The notes under the pieces are model-generated. The model did no database searches. It saw only the letters and a list, made by a program, of their open reading frames with translations, and was not told the origin of the DNA. A stretch of 64,000 nt of DNA from Lasiosphaeria ovina (Eukaryota > Ascomycota > Sordariomycetes > Sordariales > Lasiosphaeriaceae), in NCBI GenBank assembly GCA_033439765.1, contig JAULSN010000001.1:124001-188000 (forward strand). Reading direction: 5' to 3'. Of the stretch, positions 31,306-42,848 are shown piece after piece. Every line of letters begins with the position of its first letter. The stretch's first letter is position 1. The position numbers and the translations under genes are program-made.

Positions 31306-32570
31306 TCGGAGACGCCCGAGGTCGCCAACCATTGACGGGCATCACTGCCGTTGATGGGACCTCAGCTTGCGGAGTCGGCGGTCAGACCGATCATCGGACG
31401 GGGCCTCGGTCCCTGAAGATGTCACCGCACTTCGCAAGTCAACTGACACCAGTGACACGATCATCACATCGCGCCAAGCGGCATGTTAACTACACCAACA
31501 TATCCCTCTGCCGGCCAGTGTCAGGGCCATCGCCTAGGCAGCTCTCTTCTCAGCTTTGCAGGCGACCACCAGACGCCATTGACAACACTCCGTCTGTCCT
31601 GCATTGTGCGAGGGGAGGGAACGGGTCAACAAGAGCTCGGACAGATACAAGACAAGAAAGGATCACTACGGGGAGGGGCCAGGGACTGGTTTTGTCCGTG
31701 GCTCTTTTTTCTTTTTTCTGGGCTGGCTTGCTCGCTCGCGTCGTCCCTCGGTCCGAGGCTATCGCGGCGCCAATCTTCGGTATTGGTCGTCGTCGGTTTC
31801 TCTTTGGCCGAGAAAGGACGGGTCTGGATCACGCGCACCATAACAGGGCCCCCCAGGTCAGAGGCCGTCGGCTCCATTTCCCCCCCTTTTGGCTGTCGTC
31901 GGTTCGTCTTTGGCTGGGAAAGGGCCCGGGGTCATCCTCTGGCCAGAGGTTGCCGAGACACCAGATCTTACTTGGCTGCTCGGTTTTCCTTTGGCTGGGC
32001 CCAGGATGATACCCATTTCAAGTCGCGCCAGGCCGTCCCCTGGGTAAGGGCTATCGGCATCGCCAGGTTCAGGCTGGTTGTTGTCCGGTTTCTTCCTCCC
32101 CAGGAGCGGTTCGTCGTGACACAGTGGGCAGTTTTTTTCCTGCGGAGGTGAGTCCGACACACGACCCAACGGCAGGGTTCGTTCCAGTCCTGGTGCACAT
32201 CGAATGGAAGCGATATGGATGCCCACTGGTCTCCGCAGAAAGTAGAAGAAACCAGCCGGCGTGGGCCGCTGGAGATGATCAATAATCCCGGTGGTGTCTC
32301 CGCTCAAGACATCGCCGCCTCCGAGACGGCGACCCACTTGCTCTGGGACCGTCTTCGGGGATGAGACCTGGTCCGTTTGACAGGTCGAACCGGTCCTAAG
32401 CGCTCTGCCTGACGTTTGACGGCATCGCTCCTCCGCCCGCAGCCAGTCACCCTTGTCTTAGCGACCCTGGCAGGGCGTCGTCTGCCTTTTCTTTTCGTCT
32501 CGAAACATTGACCCACCCAGTCCTCTGACCGACTTCGGCAACTCGGCATGGCTTGTGGCCGCTATCCATA
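31306..32570. other. Non-coding region with four degenerate repeats
   Basis: Long but mutually overlapping frames in several phases arise from repeats, not genes. A motif of the form GTCGTCGGTTTCTCTTTGGC recurs in diverged form at about 31787, 31894, 31975 and 32078, with spacings of 107, 81 and 103 bp. Confidence 0.5.
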
Positions 32571-33087
32571 GCTTGTCGTTAGACCAGGATATGCCCCGCT
32601 GGCCTGTGTTCTACGCTTGTCGTTAGACCGTGAACACTGACAACTCACCCGGCACCCCCAGACCGCTCTGCCTAGTGGCACGATGTCTTACGACCCCTGT
32701 CCTCTGCTCGTCTTTAGACCTCTGGACAAGTCATTGGCCTCTGTACCTACGCCCGTCATATAAGACCTTGGACAAGCCGGCCTCTGTACCCTACGCTCGT
32801 CACATAAGACCTTGGGACAAGCCTCTAGCCTACGGGCTTTATCCCCGCCTCTTCTAACAAGTGTCGTCCTTCGCTCGTCGTTAGACCTTGGACACGCTTC
32901 GACGCCAGTCCTACGCTCGTCATATAAGACCCTGGACGCGTCCCCGGCGAGCCCCTGTCCTCCGCTCGTCATATAAGACCCTGGACATGCTTGCGGCCTC
33001 TGTACCCTACGCCCGTCATAGAAGACCTTGGGACAAGCCGGCCTCTGTACCCTACGCCCGTCATATAAGACCTTGGGACAAGCCTAT
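32571..33087. repeat. Degenerate tandem array, period about 44 bp, 10 recognisable copies
   Basis: The core TACGCTCGTCATATAAGACC, followed by TTGGACAAGCC, recurs with cores at about 32571, 32615, 32706, 32750, 32794, 32873, 32914, 32963, 33010 and 33054. Most steps are 41-49 bp; two steps of about 80 and 91 bp look like a decayed unit in between. Copies differ by scattered substitutions. Most units contain TATAAGACC. Confidence 0.85.
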
Positions 33088-34208
33088 CTCTTTCTCTTTG
33101 TTGCCTACGGGCTTTGTTTTGTCACATCACCTGTCCGTTTTCTACCTCTACCTCTACGTATGCGAGATCGATCCGGGGATTCAGTAGCAGCAGCAGAGAT
33201 GGCGAGTAGTGAGATCTTCGGTGGAAGGAAGCCGAGTAAAAGGCCCCGTGGGGGGAAAGAAAGAGGAGGACGGGCGGCGAAGTCGGACTCTGCACCTCCT
33301 CGTGGTGCCGCCTGGAAACCTGGGAGACTAGGGCCAGCGCAGAGACGCAACTTGTTATACAGACAAACATGCATTAGGTAGTTGTTGGCAATTGAGACAT
33401 TTGGCACACGATCAATTACTTGGTGACTGGTGACTGGTGACTGGCGATTCTCTCTTGACTCTATGTATTTTCTGTGCAGGCTGTGACTGCGACAGCAACC
33501 AAAACGCAGTCGGTATTTTGTTCTTCGCGGGAAGTGCTTCGTAACTGAGACATTGCCAGAGCTGTACACTTACACCGCATTTTGACAGAATTCCCCGAAT
33601 GGAATACTTCGGGGCGGGGGACGGCTAAAGTCTCCGTCCCTTCTGTGTGAACCGCTCGATCAGTTCCTACTTGGCATTATATAGCGACTCTCCTTGATAG
33701 TACCGCACACGTAACCCCCGACCTCTTGACACGGCGCCAAAAATGCAGGACTTGTCGTCGCCGGCAGGAGAATAAAATCGTACGCAACACTTCACTCATG
33801 GCAAAATACGCAAGTAGAAACCAATACCACTCTGCCGGCAACTCCCATTATTTGTCTATGACCCCTTTTCGGCGCCGGGGATATTGTTTCTGGCGGATAG
33901 GGCGGCAGTTACGACGCCGATCCAATCTGGCTAATACCCGCCAACAGTTGCTCAAGGCGCGTCCATCTATTTCGCATGTGCCTACCCCACACGGGCCAAG
34001 CAATCCGGGGCAAAGGTTGCGGGTGCATGGTCGGACGATGGGAGGACATGGGGATTCGGAGCAAATATATATGAAGGGAGGGGGTTGGTTGTTTGGGCCT
34101 CCCATGCACATTCACCTCGCTCGCAGGAACAGTGGTGTGACGCAATCGTCTCACGGACCGGGCTTACACTGACCTGTACCCCCCGAGAGTTCTTGATACG
34201 GATCAACG
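33088..34208. other. Intergenic region with CE15 promoter
   Basis: No gene is supported. A TGACTGGTGACTGGTGACTG triplet repeat lies near 33424. A TATA-like aaatatatatg is at 34063-34073, about 140 bp before the CE15 start. Confidence 0.5.
34064..34072 (+). promoter_or_regulatory. TATA box candidate for the CE15 gene
   Basis: The sequence AATATATAT lies about 140 bp upstream of ATG 34209, a typical position for a regulated fungal carbohydrate-esterase gene. Confidence 0.35.
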
Positions 34209-35637
34209 ATGCGGACCGGTGCCCAGCTCCTGATCGGCGCCATCGCGGCAGGGAGCGCTGCGGCGTTGCCCGCGGTGGAGTCTCAGCAGGACAGCAGCAA
34301 CGCGGCCGTCGATTGCGCCGCGATCCCATCGCCGTTCCCAACGTGGCAGCAACTGCCGGTCCAGTCGACTATGCCGGACCCGTTCCTGCCGCTGAAGTAC
34401 ACGACAACGGACAACGCGGCGTCGTCTTCGACATTTGCGCAGGACGTCATGACGGGCAAGGGCCAGAAGCGCGTGCAGACGCCCGAGGAGTGGTACAAGT
34501 GCCGGCAGCCCGAGATCTTGCAGCTGCTGCAGGAATATCAGTTCGGCTACTACCCAGACCACAGCCAAGAGAAGGTCGAGGCCACGCGAAGCGGCAACAC
34601 GGTCAACATTGCCGTGACAGCCGGCGGTAAGACAGGCAAGTTCAAGGCCACCCTGACGCTGCCCTCTGGCGCGTCCGCTTCCAAGAAGGCGCCCGTGGTC
34701 ATCAACATCGGCGGCATGCAAAACGCGCCCTACCTGAGCGCGGGCATTGCGGTTGTCGGGTTCGACTACACGTCGGTTGCGGCCGACAGCAACTCCAAGA
34801 CGGGCGCGTTCTGGGATGTGTACAAGGGGCGGGATATTGGTGAGTAGCGTGACGCCTGTCCAAAATGAACTGTGTCAACGACGATGGTAGACGAGCAAAG
34901 ACCGGCAACTAACACGACTGCAGGCGTCCTGACAGCTTGGGCATGGGGCTTCCACCGGACGCTCGACGGGCTCAACATGACAGTGCCTGAGATCGACCCG
35001 ACGCGGGTGGGCGTGACGGGGTGCTCGCGGCTCGGGAAAGGGGCGCTGGCAGCCGGGCTGCTGGACACACGCATCACGCTCACGATGCCCATGTCCGCGG
35101 GCGTGCAGGGTATTGGGCCGTACCGGTATCACGCCATGAGCGGGCAGGACGAGACGCTCGAGAACAGCAAGTCGGGGGCCGGGTGGTGGAGTGACAGCAA
35201 GCTGGGAACCTTTGTCAACCACGCCGAGAACCTGCCGTACGACGCACACACCATCGCCGCCGCCATTGCGCCTCGCGCCCTTATTATTGACCAGGGCACC
35301 GGTGATCAGTTCACCAACAGCAAGGCCACCGCCGTCATCGTCTACCCGGCGGCCAAGCTTGTCTACGACTGGTTGGGCGCCGGCGACAAGATTGGCATGA
35401 GCGTGCGCAGCGGCGGACATTGTGACATGAGCGGCTTGTAAGTTCCTTCCTCTGCCTCGAAAAAGAGAACGCTGGGGCTGACACGGGTTCAAAACACACA
35501 GCACTTCCATCCTGCCCTTTGTGCAGAAGATCTTCTTTGGGACGCCAACGACAAAGGACTATAACAGCCTGGGATCGTACGGATCGCCAATGACGACGGC
35601 GTATCCATGGTACACGGCCGTCCCGAAGGCATCGTGA
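34209..35637 (+). CDS. Glucuronoyl methylesterase, carbohydrate esterase family 15
   Basis: Three exons, join(34209-34839, 34924-35437, 35502-35637), encode 426 residues with a signal peptide (MRTGAQLLIGAIAAGSAAALP) and no binding module. The nucleophile motif VTGCSRLGKGAL (Ser near residue 261) and the histidine in SGGHCDMSG (near 378) are those of CE15. Known members split the ester between 4-O-methyl-glucuronic acid of xylan and lignin alcohols, outside the cell. The canonical acid, in the IPQESG motif of the Trichoderma reesei enzyme Cip2, is replaced here: the equivalent stretch is TMPMSAGVQG and has no Glu. An Asp in DQGTGDQFTNS, after APRALII, is a candidate substitute. A ZIP transporter and an AA8 haem protein follow. 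Confidence 0.9.
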
Positions 35638-36468
35638 ACGCTCGGGCAATCGGGCGCCTTGGACAAGGACGTTGGACAAGGACGGACAACGGGGAACGGG
35701 AAACGGGAAACGGTGGATAGGTATGTACGTATCTGTAGGCGCGTCTCGAAGATGGGATGGCGGGACGGCGCAACGAAAGTTGAGTTATTCGATACTAGCC
35801 AGCTACTACCTAGAGCAATTCAATACTCCAATTCTCGTCCCAAAAAGCGATTGGGGGGACAGAGGAGAGCAAATTGAGGTTCAAGAATCGTGCTTCTCTT
35901 TCACCCTTGGCAGCAGCGCGGTCTCCGACTCGTGGCATCGGCGACTTTACCGCGAGAACATGCATTGAGGTGCCTAGCGGTCGTTACACGGACGAAGGAG
36001 TTTGCGCCGCGCTGAAATGGTGCTGCAGGGAGAAAGAGCCGCATGCAACCTCCCTCGGCCATGTTTCGTCTGTTGTTGGTGAGAAGGAGTGGGAGGCGCA
36101 GCGACGCAAATCGTGGTGCCTCCCAGCTAGCGGTTTCAGCGGCAGCCCGCCCGTGGATGCCTGCCCGAGAAACGTTACAGGGGCTAGGCCCGCAGCAGGC
36201 GGGAAACGCTGCTACGAATGACGCTGAAATACGGGCTGGCACCCATTTGGGGTCAGGGGATCGGGACGTTGGGAACGGGCGGGTGGATCTCAATGTTCCA
36301 GAACCTAGAATGTGGGCCAACTTGCCGAAAGACGCTGCGGCGCAGGCAGCTACGTCGTCTTTCTCTAAACTGCCACCTTGCAACGTCTCGACATTGTCGC
36401 GATTTCCAACTGGTACCCTGGCTGCCAGGATACCATGCCCGAGACGAGACCACCTCGATTAAAGGAGA
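35638..36468. other. Intergenic region
   Basis: About 830 bp containing the ZIP promoter. Frames on both strands here are shadow frames without splice or domain support. Confidence 0.5.
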
Positions 36469-38110
36469 ATGGAGACACTGAATCTCCGAGCGAGTGGTTA
36501 GTCCTTGTTATTCCTTTCCCGTCCGTGCTTGCCTCTAACCATCCCGGCGCATCGAACGATGGGCGTCTTCTGTCTCGCTCTCGGCCCCACGTCGACGCCT
36601 GTCTCGGAGCGCAGCTTCATGATCGACGTGGCCGTGACACAACCGATCTTGCCCGCCACAGCTAACACGCGCACATACTGCTAGACTTCTCGTGGTCCTC
36701 GATTCCTACAGACTGGCTCCGCGCCGAGCTCTCGAAACGCGACGATGTTGACAGTCGGCCGCAGTGCGGCTCTGGGAAGAGAGGGGAGTACGATACCGGG
36801 CTGCATGTGTTTGCCCTGTTCCTGATTCTGCTGCTGAGCACCGTGGGTATGTCGCACATCCTGCCTTTCCGTAACTTGGGATGCTCCCCAGATACGAGAT
36901 TTCCGTTCGAGACTGACAGCGTGCGCGTGCGACAGCTTGCGGCTTCCCCATCGTCTCCCGCCGACTGACCAAAGGCGGCAAGCGCCAGAAAACCTTCATC
37001 TTCCTCTGTCAGCATTTTGGGACGGGCGTGCTCATGGCAACCGCCTTTGTCCACCTCCTGCCGACGGCCTTCAACTCCCTGACCGACCCATGCCTTCCAT
37101 ACGCCTTCAGCAAAGGCTACAAGCCACTGGCCGGTCTTATAGCCATGGTGTCCGCGCTTGTCGTCGTTGCGCTCGAGTCGTATCTTACCACTCGCGGGGC
37201 CGGCCACTCGCATTCACACAACATATGGGAGGATGAGTCGGTTGACGAGCGTGATGGCCTGGCATCGAATCTGCACGAGGAAGTGTTCTCTAGCTCTCGG
37301 GGCCATGAGCACCGGCCCGCAAACATCGCTCTCCACGATGTAGGGTCCTCGGACGGCTTAGTCGCTGGTGCTTCTCCTCTCCCGGGGGGCACGCCGAGGG
37401 TTCAGACACCGCGTGATACGGGCATGAAGGAGCGGGGTGTTGACTTGGGGGACGATCCCGACCGAGCTTCGTTTGACCTTGAACTCACCCTTGACGAACT
37501 AGGCGCAAACGGGCACGACGATTTGGACTCCCAGACGCAGCCGTTGAATCAGCAGTCCTTTTCTGCAAAGCCGAGGTCCCAACCACAGCCTTCGGCGCAG
37601 ATTCCCAACGCCGAAGAGCAGAAACGCTTGCTCCTGCAATGCGTGCTTCTCGAGGCCGGCATCCTCTTCCACAGCATCTTCATTGGCATGGCCTTGTCCG
37701 TTGCGACGGGCCCGACATTTGCTGTCTTCCTAACCGCAATCGCTTTCCACCAATCTTTTGAGGGCCTTGCGCTGGGCACGCGCATCGCCGCCATTCACTT
37801 CCCCAAGTCATCCCTGCGGCCGTGGCTCATGGTTGTGGCATTTGGGACTACGACACCAATCGGCCAGGCCATCGGCCTGTTCATCCACCGGTTCTACGAC
37901 CCCATGAGCCAGACGGGCCTCCTCATGGTCGGCTTTATGAATGCCATCTCTAGCGGCTTGCTGCTCTTTGCAGGCCTGGTCCAGCTGCTGGCCGAGGACT
38001 TTTTGGCGGAAAAGAGCTACACGACGCTGCGTGGTCGGAGGAGGGTGAGCGCCTTCCTTGCGGTCGTAGGGGGTGCGGGCCTCATGTCTGCGGTGGGGGC
38101 CTTTGCATAG
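36469..38110 (+). CDS. ZIP-family zinc/iron transporter
   Basis: Three exons, join(36469-36496, 36685-36846, 36936-38110), encode 454 residues. The short first exon (METLNLRAS) was chosen because it is the only frame that joins the next exon without a stop. The extracellular N-terminus (CGSGKRGEYDTGLH) precedes helix 1. Helices 1-3 are separated from 4-8 by a long cytosolic loop with GHSHSHN and many acidic residues. Helices 4 and 5 carry the metal-binding HSIFIG and HQSFEG motifs (AIAFHQSFEGLALG). ZIP proteins bring Zn or Fe into the cytosol, here probably across the plasma membrane. Exact metal choice cannot be read. The loop His cluster may sense zinc. Confidence 0.95.
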
Positions 38111-38874
38111 TACATACTAATTATGTTGGAGTATCACTTTTGGTTGTCGGCATGGGCATGGGGTTAGCATGGACACTCATATTATGTCACTGGCAGTGGC
38201 ACTGCTCGAGGACGCTTGCACCGGTGGCGTTTTGAATTTTTACATCGGTGTATTTTTCCTGATGCTCGCATCAAGGTCTTGGAAATTGAATCCGCATTTT
38301 AACGTTCTCTTAGTTTCTGGTTGTAGTCAACGTTCTGTCATGGTTTGTTTTGTGCGATTTGTGACTTGGTCTACGTCGGTCAAGCAATGCTCGCCCCTGA
38401 AACTAGACCTAGTCGCCACCCGTAGCTATTCTCGGGATAGGCGCTTCGGAGCTATCCAGCTCGGGTACACTCCATACCCCTACACTTATTACTGCTCTAC
38501 TCTAATAACGTAGATAACTATTCATCTTATCTCGATGCGATGTGATCTACTTCATCTGAACACCGTTTCCCTTAATTTGATAGCCGCCGATCAGCCCGCA
38601 TTGCTATCGAAAAGATGGCTGCGATTTCCAAAATCACACACACTTACCGGATGAGAAAACAGCACAGGAGATGTTCATCCAGCAAACTTTGATGTCTAGT
38701 TGAACAGAATTCCATGCTTGAACCCTCACGTGTTCTCGGACTGTTCAAGATCATAATATGCGGCGCCCAGCAATGCAATCGACTCGCCTAGTTATCGTCG
38801 CTACACTTTTAGTAGTCCTCCTTGCTGAAGTTCCATCCACCTCAGCCGGTCAGCAACGGGCCGTTCCCAACAAA
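38111..38874. other. Convergent intergenic region
   Basis: About 760 bp between the ZIP and AA8 stops; AT-richer at 38480-38760. No supported gene. Confidence 0.5.
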
Positions 38875-39662
38875 TCAAGAGCTCGCCGCGCTCTTAATGT
38901 ACTGCGAAAACACACTCGACGGCGTCTTGGCAGCACTGAGGTCGTCTGAGAACATGCCGACGTTGTTGTGGATGGAGAAGCTGCTGCCCGTGCTCGCCGG
39001 CTGCGCCACCGCCGTCCGGCTCATGGCCCACGCGAACGTGTTGATGCTGCCGCTCGTGGCCAGCGAGCCCCCGCTCCACCGGCTGCACCCCGTGCAGGCT
39101 ACTTCGACCGCCCAGTGCGTCGCGTTCTTGGACGAACTCAGCGTCTTGTACGTCGCGCTGCTGTACAGGCCGGGCAGTGTGCGGCCGCTGTGTAGCCCAA
39201 GGGACAAAGGAAGCAATGGTCAGCAATCTCGGATTTGGGGGTCTGAATATCTCTTCCACTCTCTTAGGACCAAAAGATGAAGAGAAACGCTCACTTGGAC
39301 CACCGCGATGACACGGTCACCTTGTTCCCGTTGGGCCAGGCCACGGTGAGCGGGTTTAGCGTCATGCCGCCGCCCCACGAGAAGCCGGCCCAGCCGAGCG
39401 ACACGGGCGCGATGATCTGCAGCAGCGTGTCGAAAGGCGCCGCCGCGCCGTCGGGGATGGCGATGCGGAACGTCGGGTTCGACCCCGACGTCACGATCTG
39501 CAGGTAGCACACCCCCGACGACGCGCAGTACTTGGAGGTCGTCTGCCGCCGGTCCAGGCTCGGGCTGCTGACGCTATTGTCGCCGGCTGCTGCTGGGGCC
39601 GCGTTTGCCCAGCTGCTGGCGATCAGCAAGACGGCAACGACGATGTTGTATATGGAACCCAT
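38875..39662 (-). CDS. Secreted AA8 haem domain (cellobiose dehydrogenase cytochrome-like)
   Basis: Two exons, complement(38875-39187, 39295-39662), give 226 residues: a signal peptide (MGSIYNIVVAVLLIASSWANA), a Kex2-like LDRRQ, and one cytochrome domain. IIAPVSLGWAGFSWGGGMTL and NPLTVAWPNG followed by SSRWSNGRTLPG match the CDH cytochrome fold. The Met in WGGGMTLNPL and the His in SFSIHNNVGMF are the likely axial haem ligands, and ACTGC forms the usual disulphide. No flavin domain, CBM or membrane anchor follows, so this is a free-standing AA8 protein. Such proteins pass electrons extracellularly to lytic polysaccharide monooxygenases or iron. An in-frame ATG nine bases upstream is an alternative start. 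Confidence 0.93.
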
Positions 39663-40531
39663 CGTATGCATGCTATGGCTGGGCATCTGGGCAGGGGGGG
39701 GCCAAATCACAGATCGAGATGGTTGCTGGTGTTCCAAGCAGAACAGTGCCCTCTCATCTCCTGCTTCTCTCTGGCGCCAAGCTCCAGGTGAGTGAGAGAC
39801 TGTTTAATAGAGCAAACATATATCCCAGGAAGCAAATATAGGCTAATTAACGGCGGCCTGGTAACCCCGTCTCCCCCATCCTCGCGTCGAGGCCTTTGCA
39901 GCGGGTGTGTGGCTTGGCAGCCGGCGGCGGTGGTCGACCATGGAGAGAAACCGGGTAAAGTCGACGGCGGGTCGTGTGATTTGGCAGGGGGCATTCAGGC
40001 AGGACTGTGTGCGCCGACCTGCCCTAGGGGCCGGCCCAGTGTATAGAGCGGCCATTGTCGCCGTATTAGCTTCTACTCCCTAGACCGTTTATCTAATTAC
40101 TTTGGGGTGGGCCTCTCATCAAGTCTTTAGACTGGCCGGAGAGTCTAATTCCGAATGACTTTCCGCCAGTCAGCCCCCGACGTCACCTTATGGCACGTAG
40201 ATCCATGCACTTGAGTGATGCCTGGATTGGGCTCTATGTGCCTTGGGCAGGCAATTGGGTTACTTTCGGTCTAATCGACTGCTTTGTCACAATAAGTTGT
40301 TTGTACGTTCAGGGTCAACCAGTTCAGACTTCTTTACATAACAAGTCAAGCATAGAACATTGGAGAGGGAAGAGGAAAAGATTGAAAGGAAATAGGAAAA
40401 TGACATTGCTTCACCAATCTAATGATGATAACTGTTGCTAATAGCCTTTCTGTGCTCCGAGAGGTTCTAACTCCGAGTCCTGGGCGATTTGGATTTCGAG
40501 AGATACCGGAACGTGAATGTAATTTGCTTTG
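39663..40531. other. Intergenic region with AA8 promoter
   Basis: About 870 bp upstream of the AA8 gene; the right end is AT-rich. No gene supported. Confidence 0.45.
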
Positions 40532-41086
40532 CTATTGGTCTGAAACTGGTAGTGGTCTGATGCATCTTGAATCTCGAACGCACGGCAAGGCGCATCTGTG
40601 GCTTTCTGAAGCTTCCTTGCAAGGCTGGGCTGCGGGGGGTGGCAAGGCTTTTGCACGCTTCTGTACGTTGGAGATAGCGGCATATTCCAGGGCGGCCTCG
40701 ATTTGGAAGAGGGCGGATTTCAACTTCAATATCCCTTGCAACCACAAGGCCGAGCAGGCCTCTGGTGTAATCGGCGGCGACGTCGGTGACCAAGCCAACT
40801 CATCAAGGTGACTCTGAAATAGTTCGAACGAATTCCTCCAGCTAGAGGTGAATGTGCTCATGGTGATATTGGCCGGGCACTGAGGGAGGGGGCTATGGCT
40901 AGCTAAGCTCCTGGATTGAACGGCGGCGTGGTTATGGTCTTCGCTGCATGTCCAAGATTTTTCTGTGCCCAAAAGGTATAAAACAATATTTGGTTGGTCG
41001 TCATCGTCCCCGGATTCAAACGCGACATTGATCAGATTCTCTATCCGCCTCGTCCATCCTCCAGATTTGTCTCGTTGAGATCCCAT
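40532..41086 (-). CDS. Hypothetical protein, weak
   Basis: An open frame of 184 codons starts at 41086. It has a short acidic patch (ESGDDDDQP), and a central helical part (MSTFTSSWRNSFELFQSHLDE, then ITPEACSALWLQGILKLKSA) that looks protein-like. The last 40 residues are Cys/Pro-rich and less convincing. An internal Met could be the true start. The strand is contested by a TATAAAA motif on the plus strand at 40976. No family recognised. Confidence 0.3.
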   Translation of the reverse strand: MGSQRDKSGGWTRRIENLINVAFESGDDDDQPNIVLYLLGTEKSWTCSEDHNHAAVQSRSLASHSPLPQCPANITMSTFTSSWRNSFELFQSHLDELAWSPTSPPITPEACSALWLQGILKLKSALFQIEAALEYAAISNVQKRAKALPPPAAQPCKEASESHRCALPCVRDSRCIRPLPVSDQ

Positions 41087-41121
41087 ACATTCTTTGCTCG
41101 CTCGACAACCTCGCCGAAATA

Positions 41122-41691
41122 TTGTCTTATTCTAGGTACCCTAAATACTACACCAGTTCTGGTGCTTCAACCTCAGGGGAGACCGCCACCACCACTACCA
41201 CCGACACCCACTTCCGCCACGAAGCAGCAACATCTGACCATTGGATCTGTCACAGTTGTCAGACCAAGGACGAGAGGATCAACGACGCGCGAACATTCAA
41301 GGGTGGCCGGGTGAAATTGGCGCAGATCTAGCTGCTCTTCTTCCTCAACATGTCGCAGAAGTTGCCCAAGGACGTATAGAATCCGCAGCCTGGCACGCAC
41401 CTGTAGAACTACATGTTTGATCGTGAGCGCAGGGCCTCGTTGTCGACCTGTGGCTGCAGAGCCGCAGCCCGAGCGCGGCCAAGCCCACCTTCGCCATCGA
41501 ACTCAGGTGCCACACTTCGGGCACCCCGAGCCTACCCTTCCGCCTCCGCTTCAAGGAGGACGTCAACAAGTGCGCGGCCGGCACCTCTGTGCCCAACACG
41601 ACCGTCTTTGCCGCTGCCATCACCCACGTTGACCGACTCCAGAACGTCTTCCACCACCAGATCCCCCTCACCCAGACCTATATTATCTAGA
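41122..41691 (+). pseudogene. Degenerate or intron-split small gene, unknown family
   Basis: Two protein-like frames lie in tandem. The first (about 41122-41330) lacks an ATG and contains a CxxC-type pair (HWICHSCQTKDERIND). The second runs from an acceptor-like GCGCAG before 41431 to a TAG at 41689-41691, with VDLWLQSRSPSAAKPTFAIE and RLRFKEDVNKCAAGTSVPNT. A TATAAAA at 40976 would fit a plus-strand promoter. Without a start codon and with stops between, I treat it as broken. An unrecognised spliced gene is the alternative. Confidence 0.3.
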
Positions 41692-42848
41692 AGCAGAGCT
41701 GAATGTTCTTCAAGGGACATTCCTCTCTGTTGTATTTCTTAGTGCACTCGTTTCTGTCTCTATCTTTGCGTGCAGCTCAGATTGATGGCAGCGTAGTGGT
41801 GAGAGCGAGCCTCGGGTTGTGTGTGAGCCTCGGGTTGTTCTTGAATAGCTAGGTATGTAGCAGGTATTTTACTCGGAGCGGAGAGTAATATCATTATTGC
41901 AATTTACCTTCGAACAAGGCAATGTCTTTATCATAGGAGCTGGCCCAGTGACAGTTGGACTACAGTGACGGGGTAGAACCAGTGCATGTTTTGATTTGAC
42001 TCCACGGCTAACTCAACTGATGTGCTTGTAAATCTATCTAAACTAAGCTGACGGTAGGTTATCATAGGATAAGCGATAGTCAGCTTGAGACGCGTTGTCC
42101 TTTTCATCTCTCGGGCTCTAGCCTTTAGGGTGGATGGACGTCCTCTGCCATGCGCTCTCTACATATTAATCAGGCGCTTAGATGGCTCACTCATAAATTG
42201 GAAGCCATGTTTCTCCCGGAATTATTAAATGTGTCTATGAAGACAAGAACTCACTGGGGACCTATTTTTGTTTATCTTTCATTTTCTCCTTTTTAGGATT
42301 GTTAGTTGGGCTCAGGGGACGGATTCAATTACTCAAGAGGGTTAGGGTTGTGCTAGGACTGAATGACACGCTGACTTTGCCTCCCGAACACTATTCCCCA
42401 TTCTCGCGTACTACGTAGCACCTAGGTCTAATGAGAATCTGCAAAGCAATATCCATGGACTCACGGCATCTGAACTGTTAGTTTGATACGCTCAAAACCC
42501 GTCTAACCAGCCCGGAGTGCCGTGTTGTAGGGGTTTCAGCTAGGCTGGTTGAAATTTTGACACAAAGTCATCTGACTCACTCATCTTTTTCTTGTCCCCG
42601 AGACCCCGCCTTTTTCAACCCCGAAAATACCCCACGCCGCCAGTCTTTCAAGCATTCCACACTCCACCCGATTCATCCCAGTTGGGCTGGTCCCATTGAA
42701 GCTTTGCATGGGGATTGCATGGGGGTTTCCATCACTGGCAGAATCAAATTAACCTTCACTTGCGTCTCCCTCCCCCATTCATCCCACCCGAACACGGCTG
42801 AGGTATTATCGTCGCGGTGCCGTTCAAAATCTCCACCCCACAAGCATA
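41692..42848. other. Intergenic region, no gene seen
   Basis: About 1.15 kb of mixed composition with only short frames. It includes the promoter of the gene at 42849. Confidence 0.5.

Noticed and set aside
31278..32151. Two plus-strand frames of more than 220 codons.
   Set aside because: They overlap each other in different phases over degenerate repeats and have repeat-derived composition.
33929..33934. GGCTAA, a Xyr1/Xlr1-like site upstream of CE15.
   Set aside because: A single hexamer is expected by chance in a promoter of this size.
33726..34630. Plus-strand frames upstream of and overlapping CE15 in other phases.
   Set aside because: They are shadows of the GC-rich CE15 exon or short promoter frames without domain support.
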